Shown: positions 1 through 11,639 of the stretch, one piece after another
How the letters are laid out: each line of letters starts with the position of its first letter
Numbering within the stretch: the first letter of the stretch is position 1
NCBI GenBank assembly: GCA_029582155.1
Contig: CM055906.1
Location: 13,037,388 to 13,101,387 of the forward strand
Reading direction: 5' to 3'
DNA: 64,000 bases
DNA from: Panopea generosa
Taxonomy: Eukaryota; Mollusca; Bivalvia; Adapedonta; Hiatellidae
The notes under the pieces: model-generated
Told to the model about the DNA's origin: nothing
What the model saw: only the letters and a program-made list of their open reading frames with translations
Databases searched by the model: none
Made by a program: the position numbers and the translations under genes

Positions 1-1256
1 CTGGATTAGTTTATACCATGTCTGTCATTATCTGTACCGGATTAGTATATACCATATCTGACATTAACTGTACTGGATTAGTATATACCGTGTCTGTCAT
101 TATCTGTACTGAATTAGTATATACCATGTCTGACATTGACTGGACCGGAATAGTATATACCATGTCTGTCATTAACTGTACTGGATAAGTATATACCATG
201 TCTGACATTAACTGTACCCGATAAGTATATACCATGTCTGACATCAACATACCGGATTAGTATTTACTATGTCTGTCATTATCTGTACCGGATTAGTATA
301 TACCATGTCTGTCATTAACTGTACCGGATTAGTATATACCATGTCTGACATCAACTGTACCAGATTAGTATATACCATGTCTGACATTAACTGTACTGGA
401 TTAGTATATATATACCACGTCTGTCATTAACTGTACCGGATTAGTATATACCATGTCTGACATCAACTGTACCAGAATAGTATATTCCATGTCTGACATT
501 AACTATACTGGATTAGTATATACCATGTCTGTCATTATCTGTACCGGATTAGTATTTACCATGTCTGACATAACTGTACCGGATTAGTATATATCATGTC
601 TGACATTAACTATTTCGGATTAGTATATACCATATCTGACATCAACTGTACCGGATTAGTATATACTATGTCTGACATTAACTGTACTGGATTAGTATAT
701 ACCATGTCTGACATTAGCTGTACCGGATTAGTATATACCATGTCTGTCATTAACTGTACCCGATAAGTATATACCTTGTCTGATATTAACTGTATCGGAG
801 AAGTATATACAGAATAGTATAAACCATGTCTGACATTAACTGTACTGGAATAGCATAAAATTTTACCATGTCTGACATTAACTGTACCTGAGTAGTATAT
901 ACAGAATATTTTAAACCATGTCTGACATTAACTGTGCTGGAATAGTATATACAGAATAGTATAAACCATGTCTGACATTAACTGTGCCAGTATAATATTT
1001 ACCATGTCTGACATTAACTGTACCAGAATGATATATACCATGTCCCGCATTAACTGTACCAAAATAGTATAAACCATGTCCAACATTGACTGTACCAGAA
1101 CAGTATATACCATGTCCTACATTGACTGTACTGGAATAGTATATATACTATGTCCGAAATTGACTGTTCCAGAATTGTATATATACCATGTCCTACATTG
1201 ACTGTACTGGAATAGTATATACCATATCCGTTACATTAACTCTACCCTGGAAAAGT
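1..1256. repeat. Minisatellite, 36-bp unit
   Basis: About 34 tandem copies of a 36-bp unit containing GTATATACCATGTCTGACAT. Successive TCTGACATT motifs at 671 and 707 give the period directly. Copies differ by substitutions and small indels, and the last third (after about 800) is more diverged, with AGAATAGTATA variants. The array runs off the left edge. Short open frames on the minus strand exist because the unit is 12 codons long; nothing suggests a gene. Confidence 0.95.
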
Positions 1257-1307
1257 ATTATACCATGACCTTGGTCAGTACCCCCAATATGTCCACAGTC
1301 AGCTTTT

Positions 1308-2574
1308 AGCTCACCTGAGCCAAAGGCTCACAGAAGAGCTATTGTGATCACCTGGTGTCCGTCGTCTGTCGTCCTTCGTTAACTTTTATCTTCTAACAAC
1401 TTCTCCTCTGAAACCACTGAGTTAATTTTGATATAACTTCACAGAAATGTTCCTTAAGTGACTCTCTACCAAGTTTGTTCAAGCCATCTTGATTCATCAA
1501 AAAATATGGCCTGGATGGGGCGGGGCATGTTTAATTAGTAAAAACTTAAAAAATTTTCTTATCAGAAACTACTGGCTCGATTTTAGAATATTTCACATAA
1601 ATGTTCCATGGAGGACCCTTCACCAAGTTTGTTCAAACCGTAGTGATTCATCAAAAACATGGTGGCCAGGGGGTGGTGTTAGTTTACAATATAAGCTATA
1701 GTAAAAGACTTAAAAAAATCTTTTTGTCAGAAACCACTGGGCTAATTTTGATATAACTTCACAGAAATGTTCCTTGGGTGACCTCCTACCATGTTTGTTC
1801 AAGCCATCTTGATTCGTCACAAAACATGGCTGCAAGGGGGAGGGGCAAGTTAAATTTATAAAAACTTAAAAAATGTTCTTGTCAGAAACTACTGGCATGA
1901 TTTTAAAATAATTTCACAGAAATGTTCCTTGGAGGACCTTTCACCAAGTTTGTTCAAACCATAGTGATTCATTAAAAAACATGGCGGCTAGGGGGTGGGG
2001 TTAGTTTACTACATAAGCTATAGTAAAAACTTAAAAAATCTTCTTGTCAGAAACCACCAGATAGATTTAAAAACAATTTCGTAGAAATGTTCCTTGGGTG
2101 ACCCTTAACAAAGTTTGTTCAAGCCGTTGTGATTTGTTGAAAAACATGACTGCCACAGTGAGGTGCTTGTTTACTATATAAGCAGCTATAATAGTAAAAA
2201 CTTCAAAAGCCTTCTTGTCAGAATCTACTGACCTGATTTCGATGTTATTTCACTGACATTTACCATGGGTGATCCTCTACCAAGTTTGTTCCAGCCATTA
2301 CGATTCTACGAAAAACATAGTGGCCAGGAGGGGAGGCTGGTTTTCTTTATATGGATATACAGTGAAAACTTTCTATCAATATCTGATATCCAGATATCTG
2401 CACAAGGATACTATTGTTATCGCACAACTCTTCTATGCATCTGTTACATCTTCAAAACAAATAAAACTACCCGCCCATCTCGTTTTTCTGGAATTTTGAG
2501 TGTACAATCAACTTAAACTGGGTGACTCAAGGTCACTCAGGTGAGCGATATAGGGCCATTTTGGCCCTTTTGTT
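1308..2574 (+). mobile_element. Bivalve hairpin-ended repeat, full-length copy
   Basis: The element starts with GCTCACCTGAG (1309-1319) and has the inverse CTCAGGTGAGC near its end (2536-2546), followed by the short hairpin AGGGCCATTTTGGCCCT (2552-2568) and CTTTTGTTT. The body consists of diverged internal units of roughly 280-300 bp, each with 'CTTGTCAGAAACTACTGG...CACAGAAATGTTCCTTGG...CAAGTTTGTTCAA' wording. It carries no protein. I recognise it as a repeat type common in bivalves; how it moves is unknown to me. Small open frames inside (for example 1489-1701 and 2265-2516) are not genes. Confidence 0.8.
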
Positions 2575-2884
2575 TAATTAATTTTTTTCTAGTTGTCTCA
2601 GTCAATCTTATGTTCATTCAGTTCAGAAATAATTCTTAACAGTTGTTTACATGGAATTTTTGTGAAGATAAAATGAGGTCACATTTCAGGTCATGTATGG
2701 TTGTGGGTTAAACATGTGTTATATTATTCTACATTAATGTACAGACTGGCTGATTATAATGTACAGCTGCATGATGGAAAATAAAAATTGAAACTGGATT
2801 CTGAACCTTTCTTGAAACCTGAGTTGGATTCAGTAACATTAATGTTATTGTATTGGTAGCATCGCTTTTACAATCAGGACAATA
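2575..2884. other. AT-rich DNA, nothing recognised
   Basis: No gene, RNA or repeat seen. Confidence 0.6.
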
Positions 2885-3050
2885 TCAGCTTGAGGCAGTA
2901 GTCTATTAGCGCTTCCACACTGATGTATTAAGCACCAAACAAAGATGCTTCTAGTACCATTTTTCATGTCTTTGAATGATCTGTCCAGGGATCGAACCCA
3001 CAACCTTCCGTAATGTGAGGTGGATGCTCTATATCCCTAATTTGATGTTT
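2885..3050 (-). mobile_element. tRNA-derived SINE remnant, family S4
   Basis: On the minus strand a tRNA-like head has a B-box-like GGTTCGATCCC, followed by a body with CAAAGAC, ATGGTACTAG and GTTTGGTGCTTAA. The head and the CAAAGAC start of the body match the copy at 4725. Diverged and probably inactive. Confidence 0.6.
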
Positions 3051-4724
3051 TAGTTATAATTGTTTGATAGTAGAGTCCACTGATTGAATGCCACATATGT
3101 ACACTGTCAATGTTTACTAAACCAGGGTCCTGGAGTATTTTATCGTTAAAGCGAATATATATCGGGATTTGGGCTACATGCTCAGGTTAGACTGAAATAG
3201 ACTTCCTGCTAAAATTGCAACATATTTTGTGAAATATTGAATTAGTCGCATGATTTTCTTTTGATTTCAATTTGCATGTTTAAACATTGTTTAATTCATT
3301 TCATCTTTAAAAGAGTCTGAATGACAATTTGAAGGTCATCAGTAAGTAATTGAGTGCTGTTTTTTTTTTTTAGAACCAGGATTTCACTTTACCGCTCCAA
3401 TTGAAACATGGAATTTGTCACATTTCAGTGGATTTGACATGCCAAACTTTTCTGGTTTTACTTATTTCTGATATTGAAATGCTTTCAATCCATTTCAAAA
3501 AATTTAAGACCATGACATTTATATAGCATTTTTTTTTTTTTTATATATATACTTTTTAGGAAACCTTAAACCTGTGGGTCGTTAGGCTAACTGTCCCCTT
3601 TTTTCAGCTTGTTACAGACATAATATTATGTATCATGAATAGTTCTACATAACCATGGCACAGAACAAGAGCAGAGGGTCCTTACACTAAATGTCCTTTT
3701 AATAAGAATCTTGCTTACTTTTTATTATCAATATTGCTAAAATACATACTGAAAATTTTGAATGATTTGAAAAATGAAATTAAACTTACATGGGTAAGGG
3801 CTCAGTTGTGACTTACATAAATACAACAGTACTGAAAAGAGGCGTATGTGGTATTGAAAAAATTGGTTATCATTAATTTTCTATAAATGCATTCTTCGTT
3901 TGAAATATCTTAATTTCCAGACATGCATGCGAATTGTTATTACTGTAGAGATTGTGACAACATCATGGATGCTTGACATGCATTGTTATAAGCTATACAC
4001 GGTATTTAAGTCTGCTTGTTGACAAATTCTCCCCAATATAATTATATTTTTGTGTGTGTGGTTAAGTTAACTGAAAACACATTGTCTGAGACTTTTTAAC
4101 CTAGCTGCACTAGTTGTTATAAATAAATCCATATTATTAATCAGTTATAAAACAAAATAAAACGACAGTCTTAATATAACTAACAACTTACAGGTAAAGT
4201 TAATAGTTGGATCTTAATGGCAAAGGATTCAATACTGGATTACAAACAAATACATAATATAGTTTTTATTGTATGTGACTGTGTTTCTATTTATAGAAAT
4301 GTAATATACATTACATAGTATTCTCTTTATACAATGCTTGTTTTAAATTGATACACATGCAAATATGTACTTTGAGTATGATTTTAACTTTAAAGGCAGT
4401 GTGTCAAGAAAAAATAGCTAAAACTGGCTAAAAATAATGAACTTTTAAGTTTAAAATGTATAGTATAAACCAATTGTAATTCTAATTTATAACTTAAATC
4501 AGAATGATTTGGAATTTCAAATCTGTCAAAATGTGACCAAAAAATTCAGGTGTTGAGCTTGTTGAGATTCCCACTAGAACAGTAATAATTATAAATTTAG
4601 TTTCTCTCTAAACCTCAAACCCATGTAAGATAATATTTAATAATAATAAGTCATAAATAGAGCTGTAGAAACAAAATCAAGTAAATGCATCATTTTGATG
4701 TAACTTAGAAGAAACACAGGTGTG
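3051..4724. other. AT-rich DNA without recognised gene
   Basis: It holds T-runs near 3360 and 3530, a fragment of dispersed family E (entered separately) and no convincing exon. A segment at 4390-4560 opening with TAAAGGCAGTGTGTCAAG resembles other molluscan dispersed repeats, but no second copy is present here. Confidence 0.5.
3300..3440 (+). repeat. Dispersed repeat family E, fragment
   Basis: The text CATCTTTAAAAGAGTC...GAGTGCTGT...TTTACC...TTTGTCACATTT matches the later half of the copy at 32350-32960, including GAGTGCTGT against TAAGTGCTGT and TTTGTCACATTT. No coding content. Confidence 0.5.
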
Positions 4725-4805
4725 GTTTAGTGATAGAACATAGCATGTGGAAGGAAATTGTGGGACCGATCCTCGGCCAGGTCGATCATACCAAAGACTT
4801 GAACC
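4725..4805 (+). mobile_element. tRNA-derived SINE fragment, family S4
   Basis: The tRNA-like head GGTTTAGTGATAGAAC (A-box side) is followed by GGGACCGATCCTCGGCCAGG (B-box side) and CATACCAAAGACTTGAA, as in the minus-strand copy at 2885. The 3' body is missing. Confidence 0.6.
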
Positions 4806-5309
4806 AGTCAAAAGTTTCAAGAATCTAATCTATAGTTCATGAACTTGAAAGCCAAAAGTTTCAAGAACCTGTTCATGAACTAAGTTTATAAAGTGAGTCT
4901 TACAAAAATGTAATTAAATTGGGCATAGGTGAAAAAATAACCTAACACTATTAATATAATACCATGAGGAATTTTTTTTCTGAATATTATTTTCATTTCT
5001 TTTTTAATTTTCATGGAAAAGAACATTCTTGAAATATGAAGCATTATCAGTGCCACTGTGATTTATGATGATATTCTGCAGTATCTAACCCAACATATCA
5101 CAAAAGTAAAAACCTGTGACCTCCAAGGTGCTAATCTCTCTAAAAATGAGTCCACAATTTTCATAGCGCTAGAATTGGTTTCATGAATGTGAAAGAGTTT
5201 CAATTTCAATTCAACTCATAAACTGTACTTGATTTTTTCACATGTTTAAGTTGTTTATAGAATATTGTTTTGTATTTAGATGTTTTCCTGTTGATGTTAG
5301 AATATTTAA
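4806..5309. other. AT-rich DNA, short TTCATGAAC motifs
   Basis: Contains several TTCATGAAC / AGTTTCAAGAA motifs that recur between 5745 and 5880, giving loose inverted similarity between the two blocks. No gene seen. Confidence 0.4.
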
Positions 5310-5472
5310 GTGTCATTTTATGTCATTGAGGGCTAACAGACAATCAGTTAATCAAACTACTCTTTCTTGGGATCCTGGAATGTTAACCAGTGCAAGCACA
5401 CCCATCTCCACAAGTAACTGATAACTTTCCCACTTAAATCAGCAGTGAGAGACAAATGACAATGAGACAAAA
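5310..5472 (-). mobile_element. SINE body, family S3, minus strand
   Basis: The complement of this block matches the S3 body seen at 24636, 28700, 28950 and 31465: GGGAAAGTTATCAGTTACTT, GGAGATGGGTGTGCTTG, TAACATTCCAGGATCCC and TGTTAGCCCTC. The tRNA head is not recognisable here. Confidence 0.7.
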
Positions 5473-6900
5473 TGTTATCAGAGGTGAAAATTCATAATTG
5501 TAAACTTCAGTTTATTTCTATAAGACACCACATCGCACAGATATAACCAACTATTTCTAGACACTTAATTACTACAACTAGAAAATCTTGTAATAGAATA
5601 TACTGGGAAGGTCTTTAAATTGTGAAATGCTTATTAAAAATATCGAAAATTTGCAGATAATACTGAGCAAAAAATAGATAATGCTCATTGTGCTTAAATT
5701 GTTTTGCTTCATGAAATCATGTCATTCATAACCTAACAAGTTTATGAACAGTTCTTGAACTTGTTAGTTCATGAATGGACATGAATGTCAGTTTAAGCTG
5801 TTCACGTACTTCATAAATTAGCTCATGAATAACTGTGTTCATTAATTAGTCGTGAACTAGTTCTTGAAAGTTTCACAGTGTTGAGTATGATGTAACTGGA
5901 TGGGCTATCAAACCATGTGTCTGCTTCCTTAGATGGGTAATACCAATTATATAAAGACTAATAATGAAAGATTACACTAGAATTGAAGCTCAGTGTTTGC
6001 AGGATAGTTCTTGGTCTGTTAAGCCCAATATTGGTATAAATCAATATATGACTGGTTGGGTTATTATGACGTCTGCAGCATTATAAGTAACTCCAGAGTG
6101 TAGCGCTTATAAGTCTGTCTAAAACAGACACCGTTGTTATGAAACATTGAAGCAACACGTAACACCATACATTACAATAGCTTCTTTGTAGGTCTGAGTA
6201 TGTTTGCCTTCAGAATTTATGTCCTTTTAATAAGTGTAACAGACAGTTAAATATGACATTTCAGTCATTTTGTCTTAGTTTCAGGCATGACAATCATAAA
6301 GTAGACCAGTAATTTTAAGCCAGTCAGAGTCGGAAATAAAACTCATTATTGTCAATATCTTGTGACACTATTGTCTGTTAAAAGTCTGCTAAATTGTGCC
6401 ATTAAGTCTGCAGGCATGCCAACTGACATTTTTTCTACTTGATTGAACTGTTTTTTTTCATTGATTCAGATTTCCCCCAAAATTTGAATAATGGAGGTCT
6501 TAAACAATTGCAAGCTAGCCAAATTTTATATTTTTATTGCTCAAATACTCTGAGTGATTGTAAGTTCAAGTTTAATGTTGTTAGAGTGAGCTGTATCTGG
6601 TTTTATTACATTCTAATCAGTGAATTACCTGAAGATATGAATTACCTGGATATGTCTTCAAAAATAGAAAAAGAAACTTTAGAGGCCTCACCTATATCGC
6701 CAATACTTTTTTGATCTCTAAGCAGTATAAAACTGCACATTTATATCATACATCATATACTATGCATTTTCTGTTCAATAACTTATGTTGTATATTATAT
6801 ATTGTCTCTGTGGTGTACAATTCTTAAATTTTGTTGACCAAAATTTTACGCTTTATCGCGGCTGGCGATATAGTCACTCTTTGGTCAGTATCAGGTTATG
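5473..6900. other. AT-rich DNA, no supported gene
   Basis: A 91-codon open frame at 6439-6714 has the composition of translated AT-rich DNA and no recognisable motif, so it is not called. A CG-bearing patch 'TTTATCGCGGCTGGCGATAT' lies just before the TGACTCA array. Confidence 0.5.
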
Positions 6901-6929
6901 CTGAAACATTGATGAATAAAAAAAGAAAA

Positions 6930-7615
6930 TGCTGACTCAATAGAATAGAGGACTGACTCAATCAGTAAAGAACTGACTCAGTCAATAGAAATCAATAGAA
7001 GACTGACTCAATAGAATAGAGGACTGACTCAATAGAATAGAGGACTGACTCAGTCAATAAAGAACTGACTCAATAGAAATCGATAGAAGACTGACTCAAT
7101 AGAGGACTGGCTCAACAGAGGACTGGCTCAATAGAGGACTGACTCAATAGAATAGAGGACTGACTCAATCAAATAAGAGGACTGACTCAATCAAATTAGA
7201 GGACTGACTCAATCAATAAAGGACTGACTCAATCAATAGAAATCAATAGAAGACTGACTCAATAGAATAGAGGTCTGACTCAATAGAATAGAGGACTGAC
7301 TCAATCAATAAAGGACTGACTCAATCAATAGAAATCAATAGAAGACTGACTCAATCAATAGAAATCAATAGAAGACTGACTCAATAGAGGACTGACTCAA
7401 TAGAATGGAGTGCTAACTCAATCAATAGAGGACTGACTCAATAGAATAGAGGACTGACTCAATCAATAGAGGACTGACTCAATAGAGGATTGACTCAATT
7501 AATAGAGGACTGACTCAATCAATAGAGGACTGACTCAATAGAATAGAGGACTGAAGCAACCAACAGAGGACTGACTGACTCAGTAGAGGACTGACTTAAT
7601 AGAGGACTGACTCAC
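6930..7615. repeat. Minisatellite of 20/21-bp units rich in TGACTCA
   Basis: Tandem units of AGAGGACTGACTCAATAGAAT type, mixed with variants carrying an added AATCAATAGA stretch, so spacing varies from about 12 to 36 bp. I count about 28 perfect TGACTCA heptamers. Frames are not maintained and no protein is implied. TGACTCA is the known AP-1 (Fos/Jun/bZIP) consensus, so the array could bind bZIP factors; this is inference only. Confidence 0.9.
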
Positions 7616-8724
7616 AACTGACGCAGTTGTGTGTTGTATTGAAATAAAAAGTACAGTCTCTTTTTGTTGTATGATTAAATGCATGATATATATTTAATTG
7701 GAGATACCTATAAAAATGAACAATATGTTTTTGTTCACAGATAGGCATGTGTTACATTGCTGATCCTCAGTGCCATTAATTTTTTATTAGCCTGTAGTAT
7801 AGCCATGAACTGATGATACACCAGTATCTGCCATGTTCATGGTCAGTTAATGAGGCTAGAGTTACTGTCTGTTTATAGATATTTGTTCTTTTGTTCATCT
7901 GACAATGAAAGATTATCCAGTCCCATGTTTGTCCAATAAGGTGAAAACTGATATATTACGTTAATATATATGTATACATTTTTTTTTAAACTTTAATTAT
8001 GAACATGGGTAGGGGGTGGGTCAGCCTTTACAGTAAAGTGTTTAAAGGTGCTGTCTCAAGATCACTTGCCACTCTCAATATAATAATGTTATTAATTTAA
8101 GTTCATTGATATAATATCTCATTTGGGGCTCGGAGAGGTCAAAGGTCAAAATGTTCAATTTTTCATACCTGTAGAACCTGGACTTTTAAATATATGTTTT
8201 GTCATATTGAGAAAATTTGTGCTGTATGTAACCAACACTCACAGCTATGTCAAGGTCAAGGTCATACTGTCAGGTTAAATACTACTCTGTGTCCACTTGA
8301 AATCTTTTTAACCAATTAAGGGATATTTAGATTACCAGAATTTCAGATAAACTTTTCTTTAAATGAGAATTTTACTCCTTAAATTTGTATGGTATGCTTT
8401 TCAAAATGTTATGGGTGAAAATAAACATTTAAATCAAAATTGCTAAGTAAAATAAACCAATCAGTGCTGAAATTGTCAATATCCAATGCTCATTGGCTTG
8501 CCTATAGAGGCCAGCCTAAGTATCAAAATAGGTTTTAATTTCCTTGTAAGTAATCTGTTCAAAATGAAACAAGTCAATACAACGCAATATGGTGCAGGCA
8601 GGGTACCATCAAAATTGGATACATTTTGTATTTAACGCTTTATTTTACAATACGGTATAGTCTTGATCATCTTCTACGCTTCCTTTCTTAAAGGTCTGTT
8701 TCTGTCAGTTTATCCTTTTAAATT
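7616..8724. other. AT-rich DNA with molluscan repeat fragments
   Basis: The block at 8040-8290 has wording such as AAGGTCAAGGTCATACTGTC that I associate with dispersed molluscan repeats. No gene recognised. Confidence 0.45.
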
Positions 8725-9429
8725 AGCTCACCTGAGCCACTGGGCTAATTTTGATATAACTTCACAGAAATTAGACTAAGTTTGTTCAAGCCATCTTGAT
8801 GCATAAAAAAACATGGTCCCAGTGGGGTGGGGCAAGTTTAATTAGTAAAAACTTAATAAATGCTCTTGTCAGAAACAACTGGCTCGATTTTAAAATAATT
8901 TCACAGAATTGTTCCTTGGGTGACCTCTCCCAAGTTTGATCAAGCCATCTTGATTCGTCAAAAAACATGGTAGCCAGAGGGTGGGTTAGTTTACTGTATA
9001 AGCTATAGTAAAAACTTAAAAAATCTTGTTGTCAGAAACTACTGGCTCGATTTTAAAATATTTCGGAGAAATGTTCTTTGGGTGACCCTTTACCAAGTTG
9101 TTTGAGCCATTGTGATTTGTTAAAAAACATGACCGTCACAGTGAGGTGCTAGTTTACTATATAGGTAGCTATAGTAAAAACTTCAAAAGCCTTCTTGTCA
9201 GAATCTACTGACCTGATGCCAATGTAATTTCACTGACATTTACCCTGGGTGAACCTCTACCAAGTTTGAACTCTCCTATGCATCTGTGACATCTTCAAAA
9301 CAAATCAAAATTCTTGCCCATCCCTTTTTATGGAATTTTAAGTGTACATGATTGTATTATATAATCTTATAAGTTGGGTGACTTAAGGTCAGTAAGGCGA
9401 GCGATATAGGGCCATCTTGGCCCTCTTGT
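8725..9429 (+). mobile_element. Bivalve hairpin-ended repeat, second copy
   Basis: Starts with AGCTCACCTGAGCC (GCTCACCTGAG at 8726-8736) and ends with AAGGCGAGC and the hairpin AGGGCCATCTTGGCCCT (9408-9424) plus CTTGTT. The body matches 1308-2574 but is shorter. Non-coding; the minus-strand open frame inside it is not a gene. Confidence 0.8.
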
Positions 9430-9462
9430 TGATACATCTTAATATGGCTTAGTCCAAGTTTC

Positions 9463-9465
<3 letters not shown>

Positions 9466-9501
<36 letters not shown>
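9466..9501. repeat. (TG)n microsatellite
   Basis: Eighteen uninterrupted TG dinucleotides, starting about 40 bp after the end of the hairpin-ended repeat. Confidence 0.98.
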
Positions 9502-9505
<4 letters not shown>

Positions 9506-10261
9506 GGACACACACTACCTCCAGGTTGCCTCTCAATTATTGATGTGCTCTTATGCCCATTAAAGTATCGTTTACCTACAAAATACTTATAATTATGCTA
9601 AGTTACTAAAAAAACAAGCTGTTTCTTTTAAAAGGAAAATTTATTTTACCACTAACTTTAAATTTCAATGCTTTATTCAGAAATGTTAATGCTCAAATAG
9701 AGCTATCATAAGAACTGGATTACTTGTAACGAAATATAATGTTGAAAAATTGCTCTTGCATTAAGAAAATGTACAAAGCATAATGGACAAAGTTTTAGTC
9801 ATATTCATATTGGTCCCACATCAAACAGGAAGTGATACAGAGAACCCAAGGCTGTATCTCGTGTTAGCTCTGTAGCCTTTCCAACCACTCATGAATTTTA
9901 TAGTTAATTGGCATTTGGTCTCCTATTAGAATGATGTGCAGAGCGTGCGTCCATCTGTCCGTCCATCTGTCTGTCACAATATGCTTCCGCTTGAAGGGAT
10001 TTTGTCTGTCATAAATCTGGCCTGCTCCATAACCTTTTTAATGCATGAAAATATCACAGGTATTTGCCATAATTTAATGAGCTGATTGTTCAAAGCGTAT
10101 ATTCCAGTCATGTTGGTTCAAGGTCAAGGTTGCTCTTTTTTTTATCCGGTTGAGGAATTTTAAACTTAGCAGTCCTAAACCTTAAACTGATATGACTTAA
10201 AATTGCAAACATTTGTACTAAGTAATTGTAAAAGTACTGAAGCGGCTAAAAAAAAGTTCAA
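9502..10261. other. AT-rich DNA with repeat fragment
   Basis: 9930-10150 has the pattern TGTCCGTCCATCTGTCTGTC and GGTTCAAGGTCAAGGTTGC, typical wording of dispersed bivalve repeats. No gene seen. Confidence 0.4.
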
Positions 10262-10412
10262 ACTACATCAATAATGCCATTCAGATAAAAAAATGAGCAT
10301 TAAAATAAGGAAAATGCATTGTTAAAGAAGACACAGTATTGTTTATAACCACCATGTACACAATACCCCATGGAAGCATTTCCTGTTTCCCACGGTGTAC
10401 TATGCCTTTAAT
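10262..10412 (+). repeat. Dispersed repeat family R, plus strand
   Basis: Shares ATGAGCATTAAAATAAGGAA and TGGAAGCATTTCCTGTTTCC with the minus-strand copy at 46480-46640, and more weakly with 59190-59300. The best-kept part is the near-palindrome GGAAGCAYTTCC. No terminal repeats or coding content seen, so its class is unknown. Confidence 0.65.
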
Positions 10413-10419
10413 ATAGGGA

Positions 10420-10657
10420 AATTTTCATTTAAAATCTTTTTCTCAAGAACTGAGCAGCCAATTTTTTTTATATTTGGTATAAATGATCCCTATGAGTAGG
10501 AGTTTCAAGTTTGTTCAAATAAAGGAGTAAGTGTTTTTGGGACCCAGTGAAGGGGTTTTAGTTTTAACATAGGAATACTCTGTGACAATTCTCAAAATTT
10601 GAAAAGAAATGACGAGTGAAACAAGGTGAGCAACTACGGCCCATTTGGGCCTCTTGA
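10420..10657 (+). mobile_element. Bivalve hairpin-ended repeat, 3' fragment
   Basis: A single internal unit (TTTGGTATAAATGATCCC, AGTTTCAAGTTTGTTCAAA) is followed by AAGGTGAGC and the terminal hairpin GGCCCATTTGGGCC with CTCTTG. The 5' half is absent. Confidence 0.65.
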
Positions 10658-11639
10658 AATGGGCACACTGTTTTTTTTATTGTTTCTGTTATATTGATAA
10701 AAACTGTTTTAATTTATAAATATAGATATCAAGCATTTTTGTGACAAATTACTGCCATTTAGTACAAAATATGTCTTTAAAGCATTTACATTTTCAAAAA
10801 TTAAAAATTAAATTAAAGGTCTCATACAAACTGGGATATAAAAGTCTCCTATTTGTATCATGACTGTAATGTTAACTGATATTAAGTGAAATTTATAAAA
10901 TTTTCAAAAAGAGTGAAAAGTGAAAATTTATGCAAAATTGCAATGTCAACTTAAATGAATTACCAGTGTGTACATACTTGTCAAAATCAAGGCTATCCCC
11001 ATACCATTAGCAAATCTGTTCCTGCTGAATGAGCTAGTAATGTGGACAGAACTATATACTACCTAAAATAATTTTTTATGGCAACAACACTTCAGTACTC
11101 AGGTTTAACCTGGGGAATGAACTGACTGAGAGTTATTCATATCAAGCTCTTAGAACTTGCTTTGTATTCGAGTTTATAAAGTCAATTTAGATAACCCTAA
11201 TGTTTTTAATTGTTATATCTTTTACATGTTTGATTATTGCTCCAACTGTCATTAATGGTCAGGATCATCGGATGTGTGATAACTTTATGATTTGCATTAG
11301 CGGAATAACTTTAAAAATATCAATTGGCATTCTGTTCAAATTTTGCAGCCATTAAGGAAATGTTGAGATTCCGGGGATGTTGTTAAGCTCTGTCAGTGTT
11401 CTGCTTAATTATTGTTGCATCTAAATGGAAACCTTAGTATCACACCTGTCAGTTACCACATGCAATGCCTTCTTTGCGGTGACATTTTTTTTTTTGTAAA
11501 GGTACAATTTGGTTTATTTTCAGAAAGAAATTCTAGGAGCGCCAGACAGTTTAAATGAGAATGTAGACGGATGGGAAAATACTTCTGCAGTATGAACATC
11601 ACGGCCTGGCAGTTGACAGTTAATATAATATTACCGAGA
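10658..11639. other. AT-rich DNA without recognised gene
   Basis: No exon, RNA or array seen. A T-run at about 11488 precedes GTAAAGGTAC. Confidence 0.5.

Noticed and set aside
1-1256. CRISPR-like array
   Set aside because: Units are contiguous with no unique spacers, and the DNA is eukaryotic in character.
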